Source of the DNA: Choristoneura fumiferana
Taxonomy: Eukaryota; Arthropoda; Insecta; Lepidoptera; Tortricidae
Length of the DNA stretch: 64,000 nucleotides
Direction: 5' to 3'
Assembly (NCBI RefSeq): GCF_025370935.1
Contig: NC_133486.1
Coordinates: forward strand, 6,688,359-6,752,358
Shown: piece after piece, positions 56,801-63,736 of the stretch
How positions within the stretch are numbered: position 1 is the first letter of the stretch
Layout: each line of letters opens with the position of its first letter
Program-made: the position numbers and the translations under genes
The notes under the pieces: generated by a model
Told to the model about the DNA's origin: nothing
What the model saw: only the letters and a program-made list of their open reading frames with translations
Databases searched by the model: none

Positions 56801-59800
56801 GAGTGAACATTTTCGTTAGGCAATCCGAAGCCGGCCTAATTCTGCAAGTTCGAATAATATGCAACTTGTAGTGGCAATGGGCGGGCCACATCGCTCGAAG
56901 AACAGTGGGAGAATGAAATCCAAGGATTAGAGGGGGGAGGCCTTTTTCCAGCAGTGGACGTATTGCAGCTGATGATGATGATAATTCTGCAACGGGAGCG
57001 AAACCACGGATGTAAACTGCTCTCCATCTTTTCCAGAATGCCTTGAATGCATCGGTCACCTCCTAGAGAGCTATGGATGGACTGCCATGAGTCCGTCGGG
57101 CAGCGCCGCGCTGAAGGAACTGGCTCGCCACATCGGCGATCGTGACAACGCCGTGCGGTCGGCCGCACTTAACTGCGTCACTTGCGCTTACTTCTTGGAG
57201 GGGGAGAAGGTGTATAAGATGATTGGACAGGTAAGGCCCATTGTACTAATAATAAAAGTGTGTGTTGCAGCTTTGATAACAGTTGTTACCAAAGTGTTGG
57301 TATATCAAAGGCTGAAGGCTAAAGCATTTTATCTTATCAAAGAATACATAAACATAAGTTTTTGTATAAAAAAAAACATTTTTAATACAAGCTTTTTTTG
57401 CTGACTGTACTTGTGTTGTCACCCAAACTACATTTGAATACCATATTTCAAGTCGATGCCATTAACCGTTGAAGAGTTTCATCCTGTGGAGACTATCATG
57501 GCCGGACTACCAGGATGTCACTATCAGATTATTGTATTGTCACCAGATTTACATAAGTTTACCAAATTTCAAGACAATCAGACTATTGGCAGTGGGTCAA
57601 ATTTAACTTGCAAGATTTGACCCAAGTAAATAAATAAACAAACAATCAGGGCAAGTTAAATAAAATCTTGTAATTAATAATAACATAGAAATTATCACAT
57701 TGTTACCCAGAAATTTAAATTAAAAAAATATATAAAAAAAAGATATTGTTTGCATGAAAATGTATCTGCTTAGACAGTCACAGCGTATTAGCACTATTTA
57801 TAAAACCGATTTTATGACGATTACGAAGAAAGTAAACTATTTAATTTCATAAGTTATTTCATTAGTAAATTCTAGGAATAGCGACTAACGAGCGTTCTAC
57901 CGGCCCCAGAAAGAAATTCGTATCAGATATTTATGGATGAAACACTGTTACAGGAAACACGGTGTGATGGTGTAATTTTTACATCCACAGATATCAGACA
58001 AGGATCTGTCTCTCTTGGAGGAGCGAATAAAGCGTGCGAGCAAGAATCGCAGCGCGGAAGCTCGCCGGTCCATGGTCGTGCCCCTGTCCGCCACGGGGCG
58101 ACCCATACTGCAACAGCCTGAGGTAATTAACATTGGTCTTGAGATTTATACCTTGACTTGACGACTTGATGGCAAGGAGTCTTTTTCACCTTTGTCAAGT
58201 TTTTTTTTTGATAAGTGCGGCAAATGCTGACTGCGACAGGGTTCTGCCGAATGTCACATACGAACTTGTCAAGGTATAATTAATTTAATTTATTTACGAT
58301 ATTAATTTACTTACGACGTGATAGGATAGTATTTTTAGCCTGTAGTTACTGGATGGAAAACGAGCAAGTGGGTCTCCTGATGGTAAGAGATTACCACCGC
58401 CCATAGATTCCTGCAATACCAGGAGGATTGCAGATGCGTTGCCAACATAGAGGCCTGAGATGGGATACCTCAAGTGCCAGTAATTTCACCGGCTGTTTTA
58501 CTCTCCACGCCGAAACACAACAGTACAAGCACTGCTATTTCACGGCAGGATTAGCGAGCAAGATGGTGGTAGCAATCCGGGCGGACCTTGCACAAGGTCC
58601 TACCACCTGCTATATTATGATGGCTCTCTTATTCGCAGGAGATGGAAGCTCCTGTAGAGCCGCCTCCACAAGAGGAATACGAAGAGGAGGAGGAAGAAGA
58701 AGAACCCCTCCCGCAGCCCACTCGACCGTGAGTATTTACCACGTAAACATAAAATGTTCATGACTTTGATGAGGTGTTTTTGTTCTTAAAACGTATATTG
58801 CACAAAATGTTTTATTTTTTTTAAGTATGAAAAACGCCACAGCATCGCAGCAGACATGACGAGGATGACGTTTTGATTTTTTAAATATGTGATTGGGTAC
58901 TGGCCACTAAGAACTGACTCGTTTATAAAAAATATATATGTCTCAAAAGAGAAACTAAATTCGAGTGAGAGCAACGCAGTCATTGGATTGTTATTGTTTG
59001 TTTTGTGATAAATATTTTTTATTTCCTCGCAGCGCTCGTGGTCTCATTCACCATCTCTTTCTACCCTCATACTATACCGTTTGACAGAAAAAGTGGTGAA
59101 AACATCGTGCTTCCAAGTGTTTTACACAATAAGGCCTCTGGATTCAAACATAGAAACTTAAAAAGTCATGCAAATATTATTACATTCAGACATGCCTATT
59201 GTAACAACATTTTATTTTCGATTCATATATTAAATGTAGCATAAGGGCGCTTCCACACGACGTTTTTGCGCTCGTTTGTATCGATACAAATGCAAGTCGA
59301 AGGCTCAGGAAAGGCTAGGAAGCCGGCACGTTTTAACCAGGGATGTTACGGATGTGGTTTTATCGGAACCGAAGGCGGAACCAGATGTTTTCAATTTAGT
59401 TTATCGGAACCAGAAACGGAATCGGAACCGAAAACGGAACCAAAACCAGAATGATAGGTGGAGCCTGAGTTATAGGTGGACGAGATGTTAAGGGTAGATC
59501 TACTAAACCTGAGAGGGTTTGTTCCGTAACGTTTCTGACACCCAAATGACAGTTTTTGTATGCGAAAACTATCATTTGATTCTGATCTGTATCTCTTTCT
59601 GTATGTTTTTGACATACGCCGCTCATGTCCAGTCTCCTCGCCAAGCATTGACATCTGATATAACTTCCGTTTCAAAAGTAACGGACCCGGAACCGAAACG
59701 GATGTTTAATATCAAACGGAAGTTCCGACTTAACGGAAACGGCATCGGAGCTCCGTAACATCCCTGGTTTTAACCTTACACACGATCCTTGCGTTTATAT

Positions 59801-62800
59801 TGATTGCGTTCCATTTGCGACAAAAAACGTGTAACATCTGCCAAAACGCGTTGAAAACGTGCAGAGGACGCGCGCATCAAAAACGCGCGTCGTTAGGGCA
59901 TATAAAAGGCGTGTGACAGGGCCCTATCAGTTTTAACTTGTATATTTCAGCGCGGTCCCCGAGCCTCGCGTGATCACGGGCCCGTTCGGCCTCGACCCGG
60001 AGCTGATAGCGCAGCTGGACGCGGCAGTGCCGGTGCTAAGGCGGCCCGACCTGCCCGAACACGACCTCAAGTTCCTCGACGAGCCTATACCCATCCGGCC
60101 CGCGCCCGCGCCCGCACCGCTTCCGCACGCCCCCGCCAGGTAGACATAGACTTGAATGAAATATACTACAGATCTGTTCACTCACGAAGACGCGCCCCTC
60201 CACGAGTAAACCTCGTCACGTTATCTTGGTCTCAGTGTGCGTGACTGACGGTACGCTTGCGAATAAGGACACGTCCGAGCTACGCACACATAGACTTTAG
60301 GCTTGTCGTACCTTTAAAACTACAATTATAAAATGTAGAGGGGCGCGCCTTCGTGAGTGAACAGATCTGTACTACAGATGGCTAATATACTCGCGTTTGC
60401 TAGCTCCTACCACCTACCAGCCGGCTCACCACCAATGGTGATAGTAGCAGTCACAGAGTACATTTTCGATATGCGAAAGTTTGTATGCATGTGTGTATAT
60501 GTGCGTGCGTCCATCTCTGTGCGTGTGTGTGTTTGTTTGTTTGTTTGTTACTCCTTCAAGCTAAAATGCCTAGACAGATTATGCCTAGATAGATTCTATC
60601 CCGATATTCCCGGATCTTTAGCGCTGCTGGATTGAGAGGCATGAAACTTGACATGGCTGTTTTAATGTTTTAGTTTGCGGCGCCATCATGGGCTTAGTAT
60701 TTCGTCACAGCGCTCTGGGAGCTGGGTAGCCTAACTAGTTCCAATAAGCAAAGATGATTTTCACCAGATTGTCCAAGTTTCCGGGTTAACAGGATCCCCA
60801 CGCGGCGCCCTTGGATACACACTAGCTAGGGCGCCGCCATGGCTCTCTGCCATATGATAGAGAGTGCTTTTACGCCCAAATGTCGTTCACGGCTTTGAGC
60901 CTCAAGGTATCGATTTATCGAAAGAACAACTACATTATCTACATCACTGGCCATGAGGCACATGTGCCTCAGAGACAGGGAACCTGTTAACATCTAGATA
61001 TAGATTTACGCTTAAAGTCTAGTTTATAATATCAGTCGCATTAATATGTGTAACGTTCGGTAGTATGGTGCTGACGTCCCCCGCCACGTGGCGCCGCACC
61101 CGCTGGTCGCGCCGCCCTCGGCCGTCGACGACTCGCAGCTCGCCGACACCATACACTCCATAGCGAGCCCGGATTTGAACGTGAGTCCAGGCGTTAATAC
61201 ATTAATGGGCTAGTTTTTAAATTATATTGTACTATACCAACGAGCAACGCTAACGCAACGTTTTTTTTTTTTTCATTCGACTGGATGGCAAACGAGCAAG
61301 TGGGTCTCCTGATGGTTAGAGATCATCACTGCCCATAGACACTCGCAACACCAGGGGGATTGCAGATGCGTTGCCAACCTAAAGGCCTAAGATGGGATAC
61401 CTCAAGTGCCAGTAATTTCACCGGCTGTCTTACTCTCCACGCCGAAACACAACACACATGTGACACACGTGTCACATGTAGGGCCCTACATTTGACAGTT
61501 ACAACAGAAACGGCGGTGAAGACGCGGGTAGTTGTGCTCCGATGTTAGTTTCACTGGGTAGTCGCGCGAGTACAAAATCATTTTAATGAGTGAGTCTCGC
61601 GGTAGTTTTGTTCAAAATTGACTAATTTTTATCTATTTTTAAATGTAATCTTGATAATGCATGTTATCGAACAGAAAACAATTTGCTACCTTTAAATGTG
61701 TGTTCATGCAGTTCCTCCACCTCCACACTGTAAAACACACACGAATCGCAAACACCCATCTATCACCACCACCACATTACACTGACCCGTGTCGATTTCA
61801 ACCAGAGCTCATCCTTAGAGCAACCGTTCACCATGTTACGAAATGTTAGACACAGGCATAGAGTTTAATATCAAAATATAGATATACAGCCAATGTTCAA
61901 TCAAGAAAAAATGTTTCGGCTGAAAATTGATTTTATTGATATTTTTTGAAAAATCTAGCTTCATTTAATTCACAAGACACTTGACACCAATTGACCTAGT
62001 CCCAAAGTAAGCAAAGCTTGTGTTACGCGTACTAGGCAACAGACAAACATACTTAAATAGATAGATACATACTTAAACACATATTAAACACCCAAGACTC
62101 GAGAGCAAAGCAAACATTCATTATACTCTTAAAAATCTTAGGCGATTTTTTTCTGCCAGTGTGGATACTCGTATAATATTCAATGTGTTACAAAATTGCG
62201 AGAAAATAAACCGCCCGAAAAGAAGTCACAGTGCGCACAGGGCCTTATCTTTCGACATATATGTTTGTTCGCAGGCGGCGATCCGGGCGATGTCGTTGAT
62301 ATCGAACGCGATAGTGTCGGGGCGGGCGGCGGCTCTTTCGGCGCACGAGCAGCGTCTCGTAAGCGCGGTGGCCACGCAGATCCGCCGCTTGCGCACCTCG
62401 CAGCGCCCGCCGCACCAGACCCTGCCCGCGTACAAGTGCATCGCGCAGGCGCTCATCGCGGTAAGCAAACATCCAGCCATCGGTCGTTTTTTGCAGTGTT
62501 GTCGGGTCGGCACCGAGTGGGAAGCTTGCTACCCCGGCGACGTCGCCGGCGGGACTCAACGCCGGGCCGGCGCCGGCACCGGTTAGTGAAAAAGCGATCC
62601 ATACATTTTCATACACTATTGCTTCCCCGGCACCGGAGAGGGGGCTTGTGACGTCACTATTAGGTAAAAATCGTACCATATAGTGACTTCACCCGAAACT
62701 TCTAAGCAATATATCCTCGTCATACGTGTACAATATTTTTTTCATCACACTTGCTCGTAAACAGCGTCGAAACATGCAGGCTAGCTTGGTTGCAACGCCC

Positions 62801-63034
62801 CAAATAAAACCCTCGACCTTCATTTGCTTGTCATGAAACCCGTGGTCGGTAAATGAGTCATTGCGCGTACAATTTTTCTTGTCATGAAGCCCAAGGTCGG
62901 TAAATGAGTCCGTGCCCGTACTGATGGTGCTGCGCGCGCTGCTGCGCATGGTGCAGCAGCAGGACCACATGCACACGCGGCTCAGGCACATGCTGAGGGA
63001 GGGGGAGGGCGGCGCTTCCAAGAGCGCAGCCTAA
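32666..63034 (+). CDS. msps: mini spindles / XMAP215-CKAP5 microtubule polymerase (5' part missing, spans about 30 kb)
   Basis: The exons listed below join in phase and match the XMAP215/CKAP5/msps family in order, as recalled. TOG2 second half: 32666-34173. Basic linker: 37308-44659. TOG3: 45552-48421. TOG4: 49899-53558. Basic linker: 53992-54904. TOG5: 55062-57230. C-terminal linker and domain: 57991 on. TOG domains are HEAT-repeat units that bind tubulin dimers. The protein adds tubulin at microtubule plus ends and stabilises spindles and centrosomal microtubules. About the first 350 residues are absent and probably fall in the gap at 32236. Relative to family length (about 2000 residues), some hundreds of residues are also missing after 62460 and may lie beyond the window. 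Two exons carry apparent one-base errors (33615-33618 and 61078-61082). Confidence 0.9.
33486..33667 (+). CDS. msps: msps exon, TOG2 second half, part 2 (one extra base)
   Basis: The exon encodes TNLEAIMEDMLAAFDNKNPS and ALCVTQPAAFNKK. It then shifts frame in AAAA (33615-33618); the other frame continues LIKAYVGGLLKLMESA to the donor GTATGT. At 182 nt the exon is one base too long for its flanking phases, so one A is probably a sequence error. Confidence 0.85.
34040..34173 (+). CDS. msps: msps exon, end of TOG2
   Basis: The exon encodes DPSVRDAAAEALGTATKLVG and IGKLEPLKEQKIKEFAEK, the last HEAT repeat of TOG2. Acceptor TCCTTCCAG, donor GTAAAG. Confidence 0.9.
34174..37307. other. msps intron with repeats
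   Basis: It contains a retroelement tail ending in (TTGTA)n (about 34500-34625), the AATTACGTACAG foldback and the second TTTATCTACA element (35579-35972). Apparent frames at 36431-37029 show no family features. Confidence 0.5.
35698..35972. mobile_element. TTTATCTACA-ended element, copy 2
   Basis: This is the second copy of the element at 8340-8680, preceded by the same small foldback (about 35579-35697, with an extra insert). The ends are inverted, and it is non-autonomous. Confidence 0.55.
37308..37440 (+). CDS. msps: msps exon, basic linker after TOG2
   Basis: The exon encodes AEIKVKVAAPKKETKLK and a proline-, alanine- and lysine-rich run to VKRPAA. Acceptor CTGTTTTTAG, donor GTAAAA, phase 1 at the end. 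Basic linkers of this type help bind the microtubule lattice. Confidence 0.85.
38709..38834 (+). CDS. piggyBac-like transposase, coding exon 1
   Basis: The 126-nt exon has whole codons and lies between TGTAACAG and GTTAGT. It is predicted from the matching phase and the good start context rather than from a family match. Confidence 0.55.
38709..41160 (+). CDS. piggyBac-like transposase, apparently intact, two coding exons
   Basis: Exon 1 (38709-38834) encodes 42 residues from MSSQEKTLIMALPVARTPGG to WTKQLK and ends at GTTAGT. Exon 2 (39268-41160), after TTTTCACAG, encodes 630 residues. The total is 672 with no stop. The catalytic aspartates are D337 (ELSLDESLLLW), D421 (VVMDNWYN) and D525 (MGGVDLKD); spacing is close to that of piggyBac. 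A C-terminal cysteine-rich zinc ribbon (RCRRCVATGKR, CQKCKVALCLGKC) covers about residues 630-665. The N-terminus is acidic and serine-rich. A spliced 5' leader is suggested by AACAGTAAGTATT at 38101 and the acceptor TGTAACAG at 38708. The enzyme excises and inserts DNA at TTAA. Flanking TTAA-terminal repeats were not found, so it may be a domesticated copy or a truncated element. It lies in an msps intron, same strand. Confidence 0.85.
39268..41160 (+). CDS. piggyBac-like transposase, coding exon 2 (catalytic domain)
   Basis: The frame is open from 39127 to the stop at 41158-41160. An acceptor at 39267 removes an unlikely hydrophobic start (MTNCFYYIIYFIF). If exon 1 is not used, translation could start at an internal methionine such as MNQSYAVDMRDV. 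Confidence 0.85.
   Translation, partial: TFTPEVATPRPAGSPVPGPSKKPRRLIADSRLSNSGSELEDSSSSDQEEMNQSYAVDMRDVICELREVAVLEEEGEVEAISCVSTIATIVGEMETIENVEGRVDGATGEDNAAGDFDASFSWSDDFSTFSGQEEQYTRDPGPRIPTENILDIFNAIWDLTIISLIVEQTNLYAWQTIAKMSELGALPKYLDLWVDTTVEEIRRLFSIMIYMSLNHRARLSEYWSTGTLGMPDFRKLMSKNRFQLLMRFLHFSDNDDVLTGLSGYQKKITKIAPILNHMNKKFAEICIPQRELSLDESLLLWKGRLSWEQFIRSKAARYGLKLFDLCEAATGYLIRTIIYAGKDSSFVEGALHGFDNKSAKVVLELMDGFLDVGHLVVMDNWYNQLALTRYLKKRQTDVLGTINKNRQQIPLAIKNLDEKRMQRGQQVACHCGDIAVIAWKDVKLVTVISTYHSNEQVVGRRSGQELIKPVAIDTYNKTMGGVDLKDMKLSNFPIERKRGRKWYMKVFVHFLNTSILNSYIIYCKNPSLTVKSHRDFRYSLADLLIRISQPVFVFRPNKDTTDVRLDRQPDHFPTHTANVVGKAIKHQRLRCRRCVATGKRTLVMSMCQKCKVALCLGKCWIDYHTKDKLV
41470..41690. repeat. Foldback MITE
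   Basis: GCGTTAATGCAATGCGTTTC on the left pairs with AACGCATTGCGCTTAACGC on the right. It is non-coding, in the same msps intron as the piggyBac gene. Confidence 0.5.
41870..42058 (+). repeat. SINE-like repeat (GAGGAGGCCTGTGCCCAGCA family)
   Basis: It carries CATCGTGAGGAAACCTGCG and GGACGTATATAGGCTGGGAT. It is a member of the family listed at 24418. Confidence 0.55.
42310..42430. repeat. Foldback MITE, CGAACTTCG family, third copy
   Basis: TATTACGAAGTGCAAAATTC pairs with GAATTTCGTATTATA across a GAGAGGGACGGAACGACACG core. It is the same family as 7136-7375. Confidence 0.6.
42625..42735 (+). pseudogene. hAT transposase C-terminal scrap
   Basis: The frame TVLAPITTTDVERSFSSLKW resembles the conserved dimerisation end of hAT transposases (ERSFSSLK). 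It stops soon after. Nothing else of the element was found. Confidence 0.5.
44531..44659 (+). CDS. msps: msps exon, linker before TOG3
   Basis: The exon encodes AKKPLAKKGAARAQPSPPRE and QELSQEEVDARAEQLLAADV. Acceptor CTCTTTGTAG, donor GTATAC, phase 1 on both sides. Confidence 0.85.
45371..45547 (+). mobile_element. Foldback MITE ending at an msps splice acceptor
   Basis: The repeat contains ACATTGTATGTCGCACGGGC and the inverted GCCCTTAAGACACAATGT with an inner hairpin (ATTACGAAC to GTTCGTAAT). It matches 63064-63244 and 63557-63736. It stops at 45547, and the acceptor AG of the next exon is at 45550-45551. Confidence 0.75.
45552..45759 (+). CDS. msps: msps exon, TOG3 part 1
   Basis: The exon encodes GLGDGNWKTRLSAVQSFHSA and VLYRILNKKPGLKDTNVQVM. 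The NWK tryptophan is the tubulin-contact residue in the first HEAT loop of TOG domains. Donor GTAAGT, phase 2. Confidence 0.92.
46262..46528 (+). repeat. GACTGGATGGCAAACGAGCA family, copy
   Basis: This is a full copy of the family at 17568, in the intron between two TOG3 exons. Confidence 0.55.
46798..47019 (+). CDS. msps: msps exon, TOG3 part 2
   Basis: The exon encodes AADFILQDVVAKLGEASCAS, EGLTFAMDSQKNPKVQSE and VAIKEFGF. Acceptor TTTCCTACAG, donor GTGAGT, phase 2. Confidence 0.92.
47685..47822. repeat. Tandem repeat of 53 bases, 2.5 units
   Basis: AACTGCTACCAGAAAAGTAG recurs at about 47692, 47745 and 47798 with small changes. An inverted relative is at 50590-50715. Confidence 0.65.
48184..48421 (+). 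CDS. msps: msps exon, end of TOG3
   Basis: The exon encodes MKINCIVAHAKKALSATNPT and FLGILSLYVGPSLINHFD, ending in SPPTPTRQAGKVSK. The phrases LYVGPSL and PPxPTR are conserved in the family. Donor GTAGGT. Confidence 0.93.
48422..49898. other. msps intron
   Basis: No gene was seen. It holds CAAATTCAAAATCTTTATT (a retroelement-tail motif, about 48885), a retroelement tail ending TTGTATTGTATTG (about 49495-49585) and part of the GTAGTCC repeat family (49625-49830). Confidence 0.4.
49899..50054 (+). CDS. msps: msps exon, acidic linker and start of TOG4
   Basis: The exon encodes SASKASMGDDLDEPFEDADE and PLITDALVAEINDKNWK. The DKNWK motif opens TOG4. Donor GTGTGT, 52 whole codons. Confidence 0.92.
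50590..50715. repeat. Tandem repeat, two units of about 63 bases
   Basis: CTACTTTACTGGTAGCAGT and GTCGCAGTTCTAACCTAACC repeat twice. It resembles the reverse complement of the array at 47685. Confidence 0.6.
51624..51843 (+). CDS. msps: msps exon, TOG4 part 1
   Basis: The exon encodes VRNEALDKLKAIITNSSPIK, LLDSNSKLAQSALQICETLA and VAMGPKSKQHV, matching the family phrase AVAMGPxxKQHV. Phase 1 at GTATAT. Confidence 0.93.
51989..52168 (+). CDS. msps: msps exon, TOG4 part 2
   Basis: The exon encodes AFGDNKQWIRTAAVSCVATW and LRASLLQWLADHLPN. Acceptor GTTTTCAG, donor GTAAAC, phase 1 on both sides. Confidence 0.92.
52205..52545 (+). pseudogene. LINE (RTE-like) C-terminal fragment
   Basis: One frame reads RGHIARRTDGRWGQKVLEWR and PPTRWSDDLVKIAGSWWM, the usual C-terminus of insect RTE-type elements, with a frame break near 52305. 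It ends with GGCTGACATGATGATGATGA. Shorter scraps are at 10185-10240, 46135-46260 (inverted) and 56855-56990. Confidence 0.6.
53389..53558 (+). CDS. msps: msps exon, end of TOG4
   Basis: The exon encodes VPPKSFPREELSSCVPTLYA and CLEDRAADVRKATADCVLPF, MLHLGYESM. The CLEDR and HLGYE phrases are family hallmarks. Acceptor TCTCCTCCAG, donor GTAAGA. Confidence 0.93.
53992..54159 (+). CDS. msps: msps exon, basic linker TOG4-TOG5, part 1
   Basis: The exon encodes PGSKTVVQAALDKARPNLPV followed by lysine-rich sequence to APAKGK. 56 whole codons, donor GTAAAT. Confidence 0.9.
54222..54585. repeat. Foldback repeat (TTTGCTCACCCGTGACC ends)
   Basis: CAGCTCCTCCACCTCCACAC on the left pairs with GTGTGGAGGTGAAGGAGCTG on the right, and TTGCTCACCC with GGGGGTAAGCAA at the edges. 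Related single arms are at 15712 and 61640. Confidence 0.6.
54784..54904 (+). CDS. msps: msps exon, linker TOG4-TOG5, part 2
   Basis: The exon encodes GPAKPASATARGKKDDEDLT and NNAKNQRIIDDQKLK. Acceptor CTTTTTTAG, donor GTAGGG, phase 1. Confidence 0.9.
55062..55179 (+). CDS. msps: msps exon, TOG5 part 1
   Basis: The exon encodes VLKWNFTVPREEFFELLKDQ and LVANMFHSDF. KWNF and MFHSDF are conserved in TOG5 of the family. Phase 2 at GTCAGT. Confidence 0.93.
55559..55796 (+). CDS. msps: msps exon, TOG5 part 2
   Basis: The exon encodes YHLKAIESLSDDLHENGPAL, LVLKWLTLRFFDTNPSV and CFIPYLILK. KWLTLRFFDTN is nearly invariant in the family. The acceptor follows a long T run. Confidence 0.95.
56336..56471 (+). 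CDS. msps: msps exon, TOG5 part 3
   Basis: The exon encodes VGDPKDTIRASVKALFKQIC and LMEGTKSKNARQRA. The MEGTKSKN phrase is conserved. Donor GTAAGC, phase 1. Confidence 0.94.
56489..56702 (-). mobile_element. Short non-autonomous Helitron
   Basis: On the minus strand it starts A|TCTATACTAATATTATAAA and ends ACGCAGACGAAGACGCGGGC, AAAAG and CTAG before T. It is a sister of 4629-4838. It begins 18 bases after an msps exon. Confidence 0.75.
57037..57230 (+). CDS. msps: msps exon, end of TOG5
   Basis: The exon encodes ECLECIGHLLESYGWTAMSP and ELARHIGDRDNAVRSAALNC, KVYKMIGQ. HIGDRDNAVR is a strong family match. Donor GTAAGG. Confidence 0.95.
57365..57660 (-). repeat. GTAGTCCGGCCAGGAT family, inverted copy
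   Basis: This is the reverse complement of the family at 25975, with ATCATGGCCGGACTACCAGG. It is intronic. Confidence 0.5.
57991..58122 (+). CDS. msps: msps exon after TOG5
   Basis: The exon encodes ISDKDLSLLEERIKRASKNR and ARRSMVVPLSATGR. The family has LSEKDMSMLEERIKR here. 44 whole codons. Confidence 0.93.
58335..58612 (+). repeat. GACTGGATGGCAAACGAGCA family, copy
   Basis: This copy of the family at 17568 ends about 26 bases before the next msps exon. Confidence 0.55.
58639..58727 (+). CDS. msps: msps exon, acidic linker
   Basis: The exon encodes EMEAPVEPPPQEEYEEEEEE and EEPLPQPTR. Acceptor TTATTCGCAG, donor GTGAGT, phase 2. It is identified by phase and position, as low-complexity sequence gives no family match. 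Confidence 0.75.
59338..59766. mobile_element. hAT-type non-autonomous element with 8-bp duplication
   Basis: The ends CAGGGATGTTACGGA are inverted and the duplicated target GTTTTAAC lies at 59330-59337 and 59767-59774. Eight-base duplication and CAGGG ends are hAT features. The interior is rich in CGGAACC motifs and has no transposase. Confidence 0.8.
59951..60139 (+). CDS. msps: msps exon, C-terminal linker
   Basis: The exon encodes AVPEPRVITGPFGLDPELIA and PDLPEHDLKFLDEPIPIRP. GPFGLD matches the insect proteins as recalled. Phase 2 at GTAGAC. Confidence 0.88.
61064..61180 (+). CDS. msps: msps exon, C-terminal linker (one base short)
   Basis: From PRHVAPHPLVAPPSAVDDSQ the frame is open through ADTIHSIASPDLN to GTGAGT. 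The start in phase with the previous exon (MVLTSP) is in another frame. Adding one C to the CCCCC at 61078-61082 gives exact phase at both ends. Confidence 0.8.
61260..61455 (+). repeat. GACTGGATGGCAAACGAGCA family, truncated copy
   Basis: It matches the family at 17568 up to CACGCCGAAACACAACA and then ends. Confidence 0.5.
61980..62150 (-). mobile_element. tRNA-derived SINE, inverted tail
   Basis: This is the reverse complement of the body of the SINE at 25590, with GACACCAATTGACCTAGTCC. The head is missing. Confidence 0.5.
62275..62460 (+). CDS. msps: msps exon, C-terminal helical domain
   Basis: The exon encodes AAIRAMSLISNAIVSGRAAA and LPAYKCIAQALIA. It aligns by pattern with the C-terminal helical region of CKAP5 (…INTSIQALTQI…). 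Acceptor TTGTTCGCAG, donor GTAAGC, 62 whole codons. Confidence 0.85.
62909..63034 (+). CDS. msps: Candidate further msps exon or 3' end
   Basis: In phase with the previous exon it would read SVPVLMVLRALLRMVQQQ, DHMHTRLRHMLREGEGG and stop at 63032. The helical, GC-rich codons look real. The acceptor (AAATGAG) lacks a pyrimidine tract, and the stop comes early for this family. Confidence 0.4.
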   Translation, partial: SVPVLMVLRALLRMVQQQDHMHTRLRHMLREGEGGASKSAA

Positions 63035-63063
63035 GCTAACGCCAATATTTGGAAGAATTATAT

Positions 63064-63244
63064 TTTTTCTTTTAGAAATATAAAATTTTACTCGCAAATG
63101 TGATGAAAAACATTGTATGTCGCACGGGCGGTACTAGAATTACGAACATCGACTCATTAAAGCCCTCAGTCTTCGACTTCGGGCTTCTAATAGACTCTCG
63201 TTCGTAATTCCTTATTTACCGCCCTTAAGACACAATGTACTATT
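63064..63244 (+). mobile_element. Foldback MITE, copy in first tandem unit
   Basis: It is the same element as 45371-45547, ending CACAATGTACTATT. Confidence 0.65.
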
Positions 63245-63556
63245 TCATCACACTTGCTCGTAAACAGTGTCTTAACATGCAGGCTACCTTGGTTGCAACC
63301 CCCCAAATAAAACCCTCGACCTTAATGTGCTTGTCATGAAACCCGTGGTCGGTAAATGAGTCATTGCCCGTACTAATTTTCTTGTCATGAAGTCCAAGGT
63401 CGGTAAATGAGTTTGTTACTGCATGGTGTGCTGCAGTAGCGCCTGCAGCGCGCGGCGCGAGCACGCCATACACATGCTGCGAAGGGGGAGGGCGGCGGGG
63501 AGCTGGCTGCCAAGAGCGCAGCCAGCGGTATCGGCAATTTTTGAGAAAATATTAGT

Positions 63557-63736
63557 TTTTCTTTTACAAATATACAATTTCACTCGCAAATGTGATGAAA
63601 AACATTGTATGTCGCACGGGCGGTACTAGAATTACGAACATCGACTCATTAAAGCCCTTAGTCTTCGACTTTGGGCTTCTAATAGACTCTCGTTCGTAAT
63701 TCCTTATTTACAGCCCTTAAGACACAATGTACTATT
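63557..63736 (+). mobile_element. Foldback MITE, copy in second tandem unit
   Basis: It is the same element as 45371-45547 and 63064-63244, with a few substitutions. Confidence 0.65.

Larger units (their letters stand above)
62741..63736. repeat. Tandem duplication of about 495 bases carrying exon-like DNA and a MITE
   Basis: Units 62741-63243 and 63244-63736 both start TTCATCACACTTGCTCGTAA, contain GTCGGTAAATGAGTC twice, a GC-rich coding-like part and the ACATTGTATGTCGCACGG foldback. The second coding part is more degenerate. Confidence 0.75.

Noticed and set aside
56790..57168. Minus-strand frames over the TOG5 exon
   Set aside because: They are shadows of the msps exon and of a LINE scrap.
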